From JANJTY01 sp038257155 (GTDB taxonomy: Bacteria; Pseudomonadota; Gammaproteobacteria; Xanthomonadales; Xanthomonadaceae): a stretch of 64,000 nucleotides of DNA. This document shows, in pieces, positions 50,916 through 58,899 of the stretch. The notes beneath the pieces were generated by a model. That model was given only the letters and a program-made list of their open reading frames with translations. It was not told where the DNA came from and did no database searches. The position numbers and the translations under genes are program-made. The stretch covers positions 1 to 64,000 of the forward strand of contig JBBSJP010000003.1 of the NCBI GenBank assembly GCA_038257155.1, in the 5' to 3' direction. Within the stretch, counting starts at the first letter, position 1. Every line of letters starts with the position of its first letter.

Positions 50916-51787
50916 CAGCGACGGGGCGCTCCGCCCTGTTCCTCGAAGTAACGCAAGAAATCGGCATCCTTCTCCAGCACCAGGACCGACTGGCCATCCG
51001 CAAACGCGGCGCGGTAGGCCTCCAGGCTGCGGTGAAAGGCATAGAACTCGGCATCACGACCATAGGCCTTGGCATAGAGCTCGGCCGCCTTGGCATCGCC
51101 CTCACCACGCAGCAGCTGCGCATCACGCTCGGCCTCGGCGATGGTGACGGCGCGCTGGCGGTCGGCGTTCGAACGGATCGTCTCGGAGGCCTCCTGGCCT
51201 TCGGCGCGCAGCTCGTTGGCCACGCGCAGGCGCTCGGCGCGCATGCGGTCGAACACCGAGCCAATCACCAGGCTGTCTTCCGGCAGGTCGAGCCGCTTGA
51301 TGCGTACATCAACCACTTCGATGCCCAGACTTTCCGTACCGCGATTCGCCACTTCAACGAAACGCTGCGCTAGATTGGCGCGCTCGCCGGACACCACGTC
51401 CTGCAAGGTGCGCTGGTTGAACTCGTTGCGGATTGCCTCGGTGACAATCGGGTTGAGCCGCGCCAGGGCCTGTCGCTCATCGCCATTGGTGGTCTGGTAG
51501 AAGCGCAGGACATCCTTGATCCGCCACTTCACGAAGAAGTCGACATTGACGTCCTTCTTCTCGCTGGTGAGATAGCGCTCAGGCTGCGAGTCGAGGGTCA
51601 GGATGCGTCGGTCGAACACCAGGGCGGTCTGCACGAAGGGCAGCTTGAAGTGCAGGCCGGGCTGGATATCGCTTTTCACCACGCGGCCGAACTGCGACAG
51701 GATCGCAACCTGACTCTCGCGCACCACGAAAACCGACATGCCGAGCAGCACAGCGATCAGGGCAAGAACTATCACGACGGGTCTCAT
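50915..51787 (-). CDS. hflC: FtsH protease modulator HflC
   Basis: SPFH/prohibitin-family membrane protein that with HflK forms a cage around FtsH and controls its proteolysis. The 290-residue protein has an N-terminal membrane helix (VVIVLALIAVLLGMSVFVV), then RESQVAILSQFGRVVKSDIQPGLHFKLPFVQTALVFDRRILTLDSQPERYLTSEKKDVNVDFFVKWRI, the SPFH start, and a coiled coil (RMRAERLRVANELRAEGQEASETIRSNADRQRAVTIAEAERDAQLLRGEGDAKAAELY). It is somewhat shorter than E. coli HflC (334). It overlaps hflK by 4 bases. Confidence 0.96.
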   Translation of the reverse strand: MRPVVIVLALIAVLLGMSVFVVRESQVAILSQFGRVVKSDIQPGLHFKLPFVQTALVFDRRILTLDSQPERYLTSEKKDVNVDFFVKWRIKDVLRFYQTTNGDERQALARLNPIVTEAIRNEFNQRTLQDVVSGERANLAQRFVEVANRGTESLGIEVVDVRIKRLDLPEDSLVIGSVFDRMRAERLRVANELRAEGQEASETIRSNADRQRAVTIAEAERDAQLLRGEGDAKAAELYAKAYGRDAEFYAFHRSLEAYRAAFADGQSVLVLEKDADFLRYFEEQGGAPRR

Positions 51788-52932
51788 CGGCGCGTCTCCG
51801 GACGGGTGGCGCGGGTGGTTGTGGTTCGCTGCTGCTGGGTGCGCTGTGCATCGCGCGCGGCTTCAGTCTGGGGCAACGCAGACGTTACGCCCGGCAGGCG
51901 GTCGAGCTGCGGATTGGCTTCGCCTTCCTTGCCAAGCGGCAAATAAAGCACGTTGCCGCCGTCACCCGCGTAGACCTTGCGATTGTCGGCCAGCACCTGC
52001 TGCATGGTCTCCAGATAGAGGCGCTTGCGCGTCACGTCTGGAGCCTTGCGATATTCATCCAGAAGCAAGGAGAAGCGCTGTGCATTACCGTCGGCGCGCG
52101 CAATGAGCGCTTCCCGGTAACCCTCGGCTTCGTTGCGGATTCGCGCCGCGTCACCGCGGGCTTCCGGCACGATACGGCTGGCGTAGGCCTCGGCTTCATC
52201 TTCGAATCGTTGCTTGTCCTCGCGCGCGCTGATCGCATCGTCGAAGGCTTCCCGCACTTCGGCCGGCGGGCGGGCGTTCTGCAGATTGAGGACGTTGACC
52301 ACCAGGCCGGTGTTGTAGCTGTCCAGCGTGGTTTGCAGACGAGTGCGCGCTTCCGCAGCCAGTGCGGCGCGCTCACCGGTCAGCACCGTATCCATCATAC
52401 TGCTGCCGATCACGTCGCGCACCGCGCTTTCAGCGGCCTGCTTGAGCGTGTCGTCGGGCTCGCGCGTCCCAAACAGGAAGGCGCGCGGATCGTTTGCCAC
52501 GTACTGCACGTTGAACTCGATCTGCACGATGTTCTCGTCGCGGGTCAGCAACCGCAACTGGTCGGAAACGCTGCGCACCTGGGTAACGTCGACTTTGATG
52601 ACCTGCTCGATCGGGCGCGGAAACTTGAAGTTCAGGCCCTGTGGCATGACCCGGTCGAACTTGCCGAAGCGCAGTACCACGCCGCGCTGGCGCTCGTCGA
52701 TCTGCTGCCAACAGTCGAACACCAGCCAGGCAACGGCCAGACCAATGATGATCCAGCCCAGGCCGCCCGCACCGCTGCCGCCACGACCGCTGTCGGTGCC
52801 GCTGCCACCACCGCCGAACACGCGCCCAAGGTTGCCCTTCAGCTTGTTGAGGAAGGCTTCCACATCGGGGCCTTGATCACCGCCCTGGTTCCAGGGGTCC
52901 TTCTTGCCGCCGCCAGGCTCATTCCAGGCCAT
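51784..52932 (-). CDS. hflK: FtsH protease modulator HflK
   Basis: Partner of HflC in the FtsH-regulating complex. The 382-residue protein begins MAWNEPGGGKKDPWNQGGDQGPDVE, the Gly-rich cytoplasmic tail typical of HflK; a helix (GLGWIIIGLAVAWLVFDCW) follows; then QQIDERQRGVVLRFGKFDRVMPQGLNFKFPRPIEQVIKVDVTQVRSV and a coiled coil rich in RIVPEARGDAARIRNEAEGYREALIARADGNAQRF. The C-terminus is Thr/Arg-rich and low in complexity. It lies between hflX and hflC. Confidence 0.96.
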   Translation of the reverse strand: MAWNEPGGGKKDPWNQGGDQGPDVEAFLNKLKGNLGRVFGGGGSGTDSGRGGSGAGGLGWIIIGLAVAWLVFDCWQQIDERQRGVVLRFGKFDRVMPQGLNFKFPRPIEQVIKVDVTQVRSVSDQLRLLTRDENIVQIEFNVQYVANDPRAFLFGTREPDDTLKQAAESAVRDVIGSSMMDTVLTGERAALAAEARTRLQTTLDSYNTGLVVNVLNLQNARPPAEVREAFDDAISAREDKQRFEDEAEAYASRIVPEARGDAARIRNEAEGYREALIARADGNAQRFSLLLDEYRKAPDVTRKRLYLETMQQVLADNRKVYAGDGGNVLYLPLGKEGEANPQLDRLPGVTSALPQTEAARDAQRTQQQRTTTTRATRPETRR

Positions 52933-53037
52933 TTCAAAACGCTCCGGGTTTGTTGTATCGGGTAACCGTCGGTCGGCGCGCGCTTTCGCATCTCGACCAG
53001 GCGATTGGAAAATTGGGGAGGGAGCGTATGCGTGCGC

Positions 53038-54384
53038 TCATGAAATCGCCGACACGGGATTGTAGGAATCGTCTTCCAGCCCGGCAAGCAACTGCTCGCG
53101 CAGCAGATCGCCTTCCTTGCCTTCACCGGCGCAGATGCGCTCGGCCTGGATGCGCGGCAAGTCCAGATCCAGCTCCCAGCCGTGCTCGTCGCCCTGTTCG
53201 CTGCGCACCGCGCCCGATTCAAACAGTCGGGCGCGCAATCGCCCGGCGCTGGAGGGCAGGCGCACGGTGGCCTGCACCCGCTCTGTCGCAAACCGATGCG
53301 ACAGTTCGTTCAACAACAGGTCGATGCCTGCACCACTCACCGCTGACACCCAGACCCGCGCACGACCGGGTTCTTCGATCGCGTCGAAACGCGCTGTCGC
53401 CCCCTCGATGCGATCGATCTTGTTCAACACCAGCAGCTGCGGAATTTCATCGGCACCGATCTCGGCCAGCACCGCATCGACCTGGGCGATGCGTTCTTCG
53501 CGCAGCGGGTCGGAGGCGTCGATCACGTGCAACAGCAGGTCGGCTTCGCGTGCCTCGGAAAGGGTCGAGCGGAACGCCGCCACCAGGTCGTGCGGCAGGT
53601 CGCGCACAAAACCGACGGTATCGGCGAGCAGCACTTCACCGCACTCCAGGCCGGGAATGCGCCGCACGGTCGGATCCAGGGTGGCAAACAACTGGTCCGC
53701 CACGAACACGTCGGCCGCGGTGAGCTTGTTGAACAGGGTCGACTTTCCGGCATTGGTGTAGCCCACCAGGGCGACGCGCGGCTTCTCGTTGCGCACCCGC
53801 GAACGGCGCATCTGGGCCTGCTGCACTTCGACTTTGGCCAGTCGTGCCTGCAGCATGTCGACCCGCTTGGAAAGCAGGCGACGGTCGGTTTCGAGCTGGG
53901 TTTCACCCGGGCCGCGCAGTCCGATTGCACCGCCACGCTGGCGCTCGAGATGGGTCCAGCCGCGCACCAGGCGCGTGGCCATGTGCTTGAGCTGGGCCAG
54001 TTCAACCTGCAGCTTGCCTTCGTGCGAGCGCGCGCGCAGCGCGAAGATGTCAAGAATCAGGCCGGTGCGGTCGACCACACGGCGGCCGAGCAACTTCTCC
54101 AGATTACGTTCCTGGACCGGGCTCAGGCTGCGGTTGATCAGCACCAGATCGGCGTCGTGAAGCTCGCAGAGCTGCTTTACTTCCTCGGCCTTGCCGGTGC
54201 CGATCAGCAGGGCGGGATTGGGCTTTTCAATCCGCGCGCCGATCGTCGCAAGGATCTGCGCACCGGCCGACCGTGCCAGCTCACTGAACTCGGCCAATGC
54301 TTCCGGATCTTCCTGGCCTGGCGCATAAGGCTGGATCAGCAGCGCACGATCACCCTTGCGGGAACGTTCGAACACGTCGCGCAT
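53038..54384 (-). CDS. hflX: Ribosome-associated GTPase HflX
   Basis: GTPase that splits stalled or heat-damaged 70S ribosomes. The 448-residue protein has the N-terminal ND1 domain (ALLIGTGKAEEVKQLCELHDADLVLINRSLSPVQERNLEKLLGRRVVDRTGLILDIFALRARSHEGKLQVELAQLKHMATRLVRGW), the linker GGAIGLRGPGETQLETDRR, and the G domain with GYTNAGKSTLFN (G1), DTVGFV (G3) and NKID (G4). The C-terminal domain is present. Its start overlaps the hfq stop, as in hfq-hflX pairs elsewhere. Confidence 0.96.
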   Translation of the reverse strand: MRDVFERSRKGDRALLIQPYAPGQEDPEALAEFSELARSAGAQILATIGARIEKPNPALLIGTGKAEEVKQLCELHDADLVLINRSLSPVQERNLEKLLGRRVVDRTGLILDIFALRARSHEGKLQVELAQLKHMATRLVRGWTHLERQRGGAIGLRGPGETQLETDRRLLSKRVDMLQARLAKVEVQQAQMRRSRVRNEKPRVALVGYTNAGKSTLFNKLTAADVFVADQLFATLDPTVRRIPGLECGEVLLADTVGFVRDLPHDLVAAFRSTLSEAREADLLLHVIDASDPLREERIAQVDAVLAEIGADEIPQLLVLNKIDRIEGATARFDAIEEPGRARVWVSAVSGAGIDLLLNELSHRFATERVQATVRLPSSAGRLRARLFESGAVRSEQGDEHGWELDLDLPRIQAERICAGEGKEGDLLREQLLAGLEDDSYNPVSAIS

Positions 54385-54644
54385 CAGCTCCCGTCACCGT
54401 CTTGGGTTTCGTCATCCGCGCCGCCGGGTGGCGTCAGGCGCACATTGCGCGCCGGCACCACGGTGGAAATCGCGTGCTTGTAGACCATCTGGCTGACCGT
54501 GTTTCGCAGCAGCACCACGAACTGGTCGAACGACTCCACCGTGCCCTGCAGCTTGATGCCGTTGACCAGGTAAATTGACACCGGGATGCGCTCGCGGCGC
54601 AGCGCGTTCAGAAAAGGATCTTGCAGACTCTGGCCCTTGGACAT
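54384..54644 (-). CDS. hfq: RNA chaperone Hfq
   Basis: Hexameric Sm-like protein that pairs small RNAs with mRNAs. The 86-residue product begins MSKGQSLQDPFLNALRRERIPVSIYLVNGIKLQGTVESFDQFVVLLRN and has the Sm2 YKHAIST motif, then a short acidic tail (DDETQDGDGS). The Gln8-region proximal site and the R16/R17-like RRER rim are present. From ATG at 54644 the usual start is clear; an in-frame extension upstream is not Hfq. miaA, the usual upstream neighbour, is absent here. Confidence 0.97.
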   Translation of the reverse strand: MSKGQSLQDPFLNALRRERIPVSIYLVNGIKLQGTVESFDQFVVLLRNTVSQMVYKHAISTVVPARNVRLTPPGGADDETQDGDGS

Positions 54645-54838
54645 AATGACTCTCCGCGCTTTGTGATTGTTGTTGTTGGGCGGGCGAAACACCTCGACCG
54701 GCAAGACGCCCTCCGGCGCCGCTTGTCCGAAATCGGGGCGGAACGTCGGTAATTCAAGCGCATCGTACACTGGGGGCTGTCGCATGACTGTGTGCTGGAG
54801 GTTGGCGTTCAGGCCAGCGGCGCTATACGCTTGACCCC

Positions 54839-54958
54839 GTAGGGTGGGCCTTGGCCCACCGCGGCGGCATCCATCGCGACCATTCCGGCATCACGCCCGG
54901 TGGGCCAAGGCCCACCCTACGCATTCCGCAGCATCGTAGGGCGGCATCCCATGCCGCC
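54839..54958. repeat. GTAG-type REP cluster before ispD
   Basis: GTAGGGTGGGCC unit at 54839-54860, inverted partner at 54899-54920, and a third unit of different stem, GTAGGGCGGCATCCC, at 54936-54958, followed by TTTTTT on the plus strand. It fills most of the gap between hfq and the end of ispD, next to the ispD stop codon. Confidence 0.85.
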
Positions 54959-54962
54959 TTTT

Positions 54963-55646
54963 TTACGAGTTCCGCAGCAAAAACTCCGCCAAGGCCAGAT
55001 CCGCCGGCGTGGTGATCTTGATGTTGTCCGCGGCACCTTGCACCAGCTGAGGAAACTCACCCAGGCGCTCGAAGGCCGAGGCTTCGTCGGTCACCTGCAC
55101 GCCTTCACGCTGCGCAGTTTCCAGTGCGCGGACCAAATCGGCGCGGCGGAAAGCTTGTGGGGTGAGCGCGCGCCACAGGCCGGCACGCGGCACAGTGGCT
55201 GCGCTGCGGTCGAATTCGTCGGCTCGCTTCAATGTATCGGCCACTGGCGACCCCAGCAGCGCGCCGACCGGGTGTGCAACGGCCGTCGAAATCAGCCGCG
55301 ACATATCCTCATGCTGCAAACAAGGCCGCGCTGCGTCATGCACCAGAACCAGATCCTGTGCAGCCACGTTGCCCGGCAAGGCGCGCAGTCCGGACAGCAC
55401 CGAGTCGCTGCGTGATTCGCCGCCCACGGCTCGCAGCACCGGCTTGCCCTGCAGCTCGGTCCAGCCCGGCCAATGTTCATCATCAGCTGCCAGCACCACC
55501 ATCAGGCCAGATATCGCCTGATGCCCTGCAAGCCGCGCCAAGGTCTGACCCAGCACAGTGCCATCACCCAAGCGCAGATACTGCTTGGGAAGCGCCGCGC
55601 CCATGCGCGCTCCCACGCCTGCTGCCGGCACGACCACCCAGGTCAT
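54963..55646 (-). CDS. ispD: 2-C-methyl-D-erythritol 4-phosphate cytidylyltransferase
   Basis: IspD makes CDP-methylerythritol in the MEP isoprenoid pathway. The 227-residue protein shows WVVVPAAGVGARMGAALPKQYLRLGDGTVLGQTLARL (nucleotide binding, with the RMG-x-PKQ signature), VLVHDAARPCL, VADTLKRADE, RAGLWRALTPQAFR and VTDEASAFE. All catalytic residues look present. It is translationally coupled to ftsB by an ATGA overlap. ispF, often next, is not seen; a REP cluster follows. Confidence 0.95.
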   Translation of the reverse strand: MTWVVVPAAGVGARMGAALPKQYLRLGDGTVLGQTLARLAGHQAISGLMVVLAADDEHWPGWTELQGKPVLRAVGGESRSDSVLSGLRALPGNVAAQDLVLVHDAARPCLQHEDMSRLISTAVAHPVGALLGSPVADTLKRADEFDRSAATVPRAGLWRALTPQAFRRADLVRALETAQREGVQVTDEASAFERLGEFPQLVQGAADNIKITTPADLALAEFLLRNS

Positions 55647-55948
55647 TCGCGAGGCGGCCTGGGCGGCGGCGGATCGGTTTCGATCACGCGGTAAAAGATT
55701 TCGTCCGAGCGGGTCATGCCCAGCTCGGAGCGGGCTCGCTCCTCGACCGCATCCTCACCCTGTTTCAGGCCCTCCACTTCCGCTTCAAGAGCGGCGTTGC
55801 GCCGTCGCAGCTCTTCGTTTTCCAGTCGCTGTGCCTCAAGCGCCTGCTGCAAGCGATCGACATCGTCCAGCCCACCATTGCCCACGTGCAGGCGAATCTG
55901 CAACACGATCAGCAAAGCGATCAGCAGCAGGGCGAAAAGGCGGAACAC
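55643..55948 (-). CDS. ftsB: Cell division protein FtsB
   Basis: Bitopic divisome protein that bridges FtsL and FtsQ. From GTG at 55948 it has 101 residues: a membrane helix (LFALLLIALLIVLQIRLHVG), then a coiled coil (DDVDRLQQALEAQRLENEELRRRNAALEAEVEGLKQGEDAVEERARSELGMTRSDEIFYRVIE), including the conserved ARxELGM-DE-FYR motif. The C-terminus is Pro-rich (TDPPPPRPPRE). It follows eno by 19 bases and overlaps ispD by 4, the standard eno-ftsB-ispD order. The GTG start is chosen because helix and family length fit. Confidence 0.93.
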   Translation of the reverse strand: MFRLFALLLIALLIVLQIRLHVGNGGLDDVDRLQQALEAQRLENEELRRRNAALEAEVEGLKQGEDAVEERARSELGMTRSDEIFYRVIETDPPPPRPPRE

Positions 55949-55967
55949 AGCGCGCGATCCGTGTGAT

Positions 55968-57260
55968 TCAGCCGCGGCTCCGCAGGTGCGGAAAGGCAGA
56001 GAAACCGGCATAGGTGGCCGCCGAGCCCAGCGCCTCCTCGATACGCAGAAGCTGGTTGTACTTGGCCACCCGGTCGCTTCGGCAAAGCGAGCCGGTCTTG
56101 ATCTGGGTGGCCGAAGTGGCAACTGCAATGTCGGCAATCGTGGTGTCCTCGGTTTCACCCGAGCGATGGGATACCACCGCCGTGTATCCGGCGGCGTCGG
56201 CCATGGCGATGGCTTCGAGGGTCTCGGTGAGCGTGCCGATCTGGTTGACCTTGATCAGGATCGAATTGGCGATGCCCTTTTCGATACCCTCTCGGAAGAT
56301 TTCCGGATTGGTGACGAACAGGTCGTCACCCACGAGCTGTACGCGCCCGCCCAGGACCTCGGTCTGGTGTTTCCAGCCGGCCCAGTCATCCTCGGCCTGG
56401 CCATCTTCAATGGTGATGATCGGGTACTGATCGACCCAGCGCTTCAGGTACTCGGTGAATTCCTCGGCGGTAAGTCGCTCGTTCTCGGAAGTGAGGTGAT
56501 AGCGGCCGTCGCGGTAGAACTCCGAGCTGGCGACGTCCAGACCCAGCGAGACATCTTCACCGGCGGAGTAGCCCGCCTTGCGGATTGCCTCGAGGATCAC
56601 TTCGATGGCTTCCTCGTTGGACTTGAGATCCGGTGCGAAGCCACCCTCGTCGCCGACCGCGGTGGACAGCCCGCGCCCACGCAGCACCGACTTCAGCGCA
56701 TGGAAGATCTCCGCGCCGCAGCGCAGGGCTTCGGAAAAACTGGCAGCACCGACCGGCAGTACCATGAATTCCTGCATGTCGACATTGTTGTCGGCATGTG
56801 CACCGCCATTGATGATGTTCATCATCGGCACCGGCATGACGGCCTGGCGCTCTCCCAGCAGATGCCGCCAGAGCGGCAGGCCCTTGGAAGCCGCGATGGC
56901 GTGCGCGCTGGCCAGCGACACGCCGAGCAACGCATTGGCACCCAGCCGGGCCTTGTTGTCGCTGCCGTCCAGTGCGATCAGGCGGCGGTCCAACCCGGCC
57001 TGATCTGCTGCATCAAAGCCTTGCAGCGCCGCAGCCAGGGTTTCGTTGACGTTTGCCACCGCCTTGCGCACGCCCTTGCCCATATACCGCGTCTTGTCGC
57101 CATCGCGCAGCTCAACCGCCTCACGCGCGCCAGTCGACGCGCCGGACGGCACCGCGGCACGGCCCATGTGGCCCGAGCTGAGCGTGACTTCGGCTTCCAG
57201 AGTGGGATTGCCTCGCGAGTCGAGGATTTCGCGGGCGTGGATCTTGGTGATGGTGGTCAT
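55968..57260 (-). CDS. eno: Enolase
   Basis: Interconverts 2-phosphoglycerate and phosphoenolpyruvate and is part of the degradosome in many proteobacteria. From ATG at 57260 the product has 430 residues (432 in E. coli). Landmarks: IHAREILDSRGNPTLEAEVTL, GASTGAREAVELRDGD, MPVPMMNIINGGAHADNNVDMQEFMVLPVGA, VGDEGGFAPDLKSNEEAIEVI, catalytic LIKVNQIGTLTETLEA with Lys and SHRSGETEDTTIADIAV. Its start is embedded in the stop of hicA by an ATGA overlap, so translation may be coupled to the toxin gene. Confidence 0.98.
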   Translation of the reverse strand: MTTITKIHAREILDSRGNPTLEAEVTLSSGHMGRAAVPSGASTGAREAVELRDGDKTRYMGKGVRKAVANVNETLAAALQGFDAADQAGLDRRLIALDGSDNKARLGANALLGVSLASAHAIAASKGLPLWRHLLGERQAVMPVPMMNIINGGAHADNNVDMQEFMVLPVGAASFSEALRCGAEIFHALKSVLRGRGLSTAVGDEGGFAPDLKSNEEAIEVILEAIRKAGYSAGEDVSLGLDVASSEFYRDGRYHLTSENERLTAEEFTEYLKRWVDQYPIITIEDGQAEDDWAGWKHQTEVLGGRVQLVGDDLFVTNPEIFREGIEKGIANSILIKVNQIGTLTETLEAIAMADAAGYTAVVSHRSGETEDTTIADIAVATSATQIKTGSLCRSDRVAKYNQLLRIEEALGSAATYAGFSAFPHLRSRG

Positions 57261-57484
57261 CGCGTCTTGCACGTCTCTAAGATTTCATCGGGGTTGAGAC
57301 CAGCCAGCTTCAACAAATGACGAAGCAGACCAATCTTGAGGGCATGGTTGCCGTGAATCGGGACCGACAGTCGCTCATTTCGCCCAGGTTTGCAGTAGAT
57401 GTGGTGACTGCCGGAGATGCGACGGCATAACCACCCGTGCTGCTCCGGTAGCTTGGCCAACTCCCTGCCGCTCAACGATCTCAT
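57257..57484 (-). CDS. hicA: HicA-type mRNA interferase toxin
   Basis: HicA toxin of a type II toxin-antitoxin pair, 75 residues. Family marks: the start MRSLSGRELAKLPEQHGW, then RRISGSHHIYCKPGRNERLSVPIHGNHALKIGLLRHLLKLAGL, a dsRBD-like fold with the catalytic His in SGSHH. It would cleave translated mRNA unless bound by HicB. It overlaps hicB upstream and eno downstream by 4 bases each. Nothing is truncated, so it looks functional; its presence inside a housekeeping operon is odd. Confidence 0.92.
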   Translation of the reverse strand: MRSLSGRELAKLPEQHGWLCRRISGSHHIYCKPGRNERLSVPIHGNHALKIGLLRHLLKLAGLNPDEILETCKTR

Positions 57485-57684
57485 ACGGCAATATCGAGCA
57501 CACGGTCGGTCGGATCCAGCGGCATGTCGGACAAGTCGACTGAGAGGCAGCCGTCCACTGCCTCGTAGAGATTGGTGAGAAGTTCATCAAACGTCTCGCC
57601 TTGGGTGGAGCAACCCGGATTCGCCGGCACCTCGGCCCAGAAGCCGCCGTCCTCGGCTTGGTGAATCACGACTTTAAGTTTCAT
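57481..57684 (-). CDS. hicB: HicB-type antitoxin (short form)
   Basis: Antitoxin partner, 67 residues, with the HicB-like RNase-H-derived fold: MKLKVVIHQAEDGGFWAEVPANPGCSTQGETFDELLTNLYEAVDGCLS. The G-GFWAEVP-PGC-TQG-T core is diagnostic. It lacks the C-terminal helix-turn-helix or ribbon-helix-helix seen in longer HicB proteins, so it may not autoregulate by DNA binding; transcription would then depend on the kdsA operon promoter. Gene order is antitoxin then toxin. It overlaps kdsA and hicA by 4 bases. Confidence 0.92.
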   Translation of the reverse strand: MKLKVVIHQAEDGGFWAEVPANPGCSTQGETFDELLTNLYEAVDGCLSVDLSDMPLDPTDRVLDIAV

Positions 57685-58520
57685 TCCAGCTCCTCGAAAC
57701 GGCCTTGTTTCACCACCCGATCAATCGCCATCAGCGTCTCCAGCAGGCGCGCCATCTTCGCCAGCGGCCAGGCATTGGGGCCATCGGAAAGCGCCTTTGA
57801 CGGATCCGGATGGGTCTCCATGAACAGGCCAGCCACCCCAGCCGCGACTGCGGCGCGGGCCAGTACCGGCACGAATTCGCGCTGGCCGCCGCTCTTGCCA
57901 TCGGCGCCACCCGGCAGCTGCACCGAATGCGTGGCGTCGAACACCACCGGGCAGCCGGTATCGCGCATCACCGACAGCGAGCGCATGTCAGAGACCAGAT
58001 TGTTGTAACCGAAGCTGGCGCCGCGCTCGCAGACCATGATCTGCGTGTTGCCGGTGGCCAGTGCCTTGCTGGCGACGTGTTTCATTTCCCAAGGGCTGAG
58101 GAACTGGCCCTTCTTGACGTTGACCGGCAGACCGGCGCGCGCCACGTTCTGGATGAAATCGGTCTGGCGGCAGAGAAAGGCCGGCGTCTGCAACACATCC
58201 ACGACTGCCGCAACTTCGTTCAACGGCGTGTATTCGTGCACATCGGTGAGCACCGGCACGCCGAGCTGGCGCTTCACTTCGCTCAGCACCTTCAGCCCTT
58301 CCTCTAGACCTGGCCCCCGAAAGCTGCCGGCCGAGGTGCGGTTGGCCTTGTCGAAACTGGACTTGAAGATGAACGGAATGCCAAGCCGTTCGGTTATCTC
58401 CTTCAGCTGGCCCGCGGTATCGAGCTGCAGCTGCAGGGATTCGATCACGCAGGGGCCGGCAATGAGGAAAAAAGGCTGATCGAGGCCGACGTCAAAACCG
58501 CAGAGTTTCATCACAGACAT
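57681..58520 (-). CDS. kdsA: 3-deoxy-D-manno-octulosonate 8-phosphate synthase
   Basis: Condenses arabinose 5-phosphate and PEP for the KDO of LPS. The 279-residue protein (284 in E. coli) shows FFLIAGPCVIESLQLQLDTA, PFIFKSSFDKANRTSAGSFRGPGLEEGLKVL, VPVLTDVHEY, VDVLQTPAFLCRQTDFI, VNVKKGQFLSPWEM, VCERGASFGYNNLVSDMRSL, VVFDATHSVQLPGG and METHPDPSKALSDGPN. A metal-independent or -dependent type is not settled by eye. ATG at 58520 or 58511 is possible. hicB follows with an ATGA overlap; pyrG precedes after 379 bases of REP sequence. Confidence 0.95.
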   Translation of the reverse strand: MSVMKLCGFDVGLDQPFFLIAGPCVIESLQLQLDTAGQLKEITERLGIPFIFKSSFDKANRTSAGSFRGPGLEEGLKVLSEVKRQLGVPVLTDVHEYTPLNEVAAVVDVLQTPAFLCRQTDFIQNVARAGLPVNVKKGQFLSPWEMKHVASKALATGNTQIMVCERGASFGYNNLVSDMRSLSVMRDTGCPVVFDATHSVQLPGGADGKSGGQREFVPVLARAAVAAGVAGLFMETHPDPSKALSDGPNAWPLAKMARLLETLMAIDRVVKQGRFEELE

Positions 58521-58890
58521 CCGTAGGTCAGCTAAATGCGCGCCCGCGCCGGAGCCGACGGGTTGTGGAAGTGTCGCGCGTCGGATCCGCGCCGGCTATC
58601 TGCCCCGCCATTCCCCACCGATCGACGGCGCTTGATCCGACCTACGGCGGCAAAGCCCGCTAGACCGTAGGTCGGCTCAAGCCGCGCAGCGGTGGAGCCG
58701 ACGTGGGGCGGCGATTGGCAATGCCCAACGTCGGGTCCGCGCTGGCTATCTGCTCCGCCATTTCCGACCAATCGACGGCGCTTGATCCGACCTACGACTG
58801 CGCGGCCCAGCAATCGACGGCGCTTGCTCCGAGCTATGAAGGCGAACCCCAGATCCCGGTCGCGCTCAGGGTGCGCTCCTACACGTGATG
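58521..58890. repeat. GTAG-type REP-rich spacer between pyrG and kdsA
   Basis: About 370 bases without a gene. GTAGGTCGG-type units and inverted CCGACCTACGG ends occur around 58523, 58640 and 58655-58720. A segment of about 70 bases at 58574-58645 nearly repeats 58729-58795, each containing CGACGGCGCTTGATCCGACC. The far end (about 58862-58883) matches the right arm of the 37.3-kb family (CAGGGTGCGCTCCTAC). Different families are nested here. Confidence 0.75.
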
Positions 58891-58899
58891 TGCCTTCTC

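Noticed and set aside
54936..54964. Dedicated terminator for a plus-strand transcript
   Set aside because: There is a T run after the hairpin, but no plus-strand gene precedes it; it fits better as a GTAG-type REP unit.
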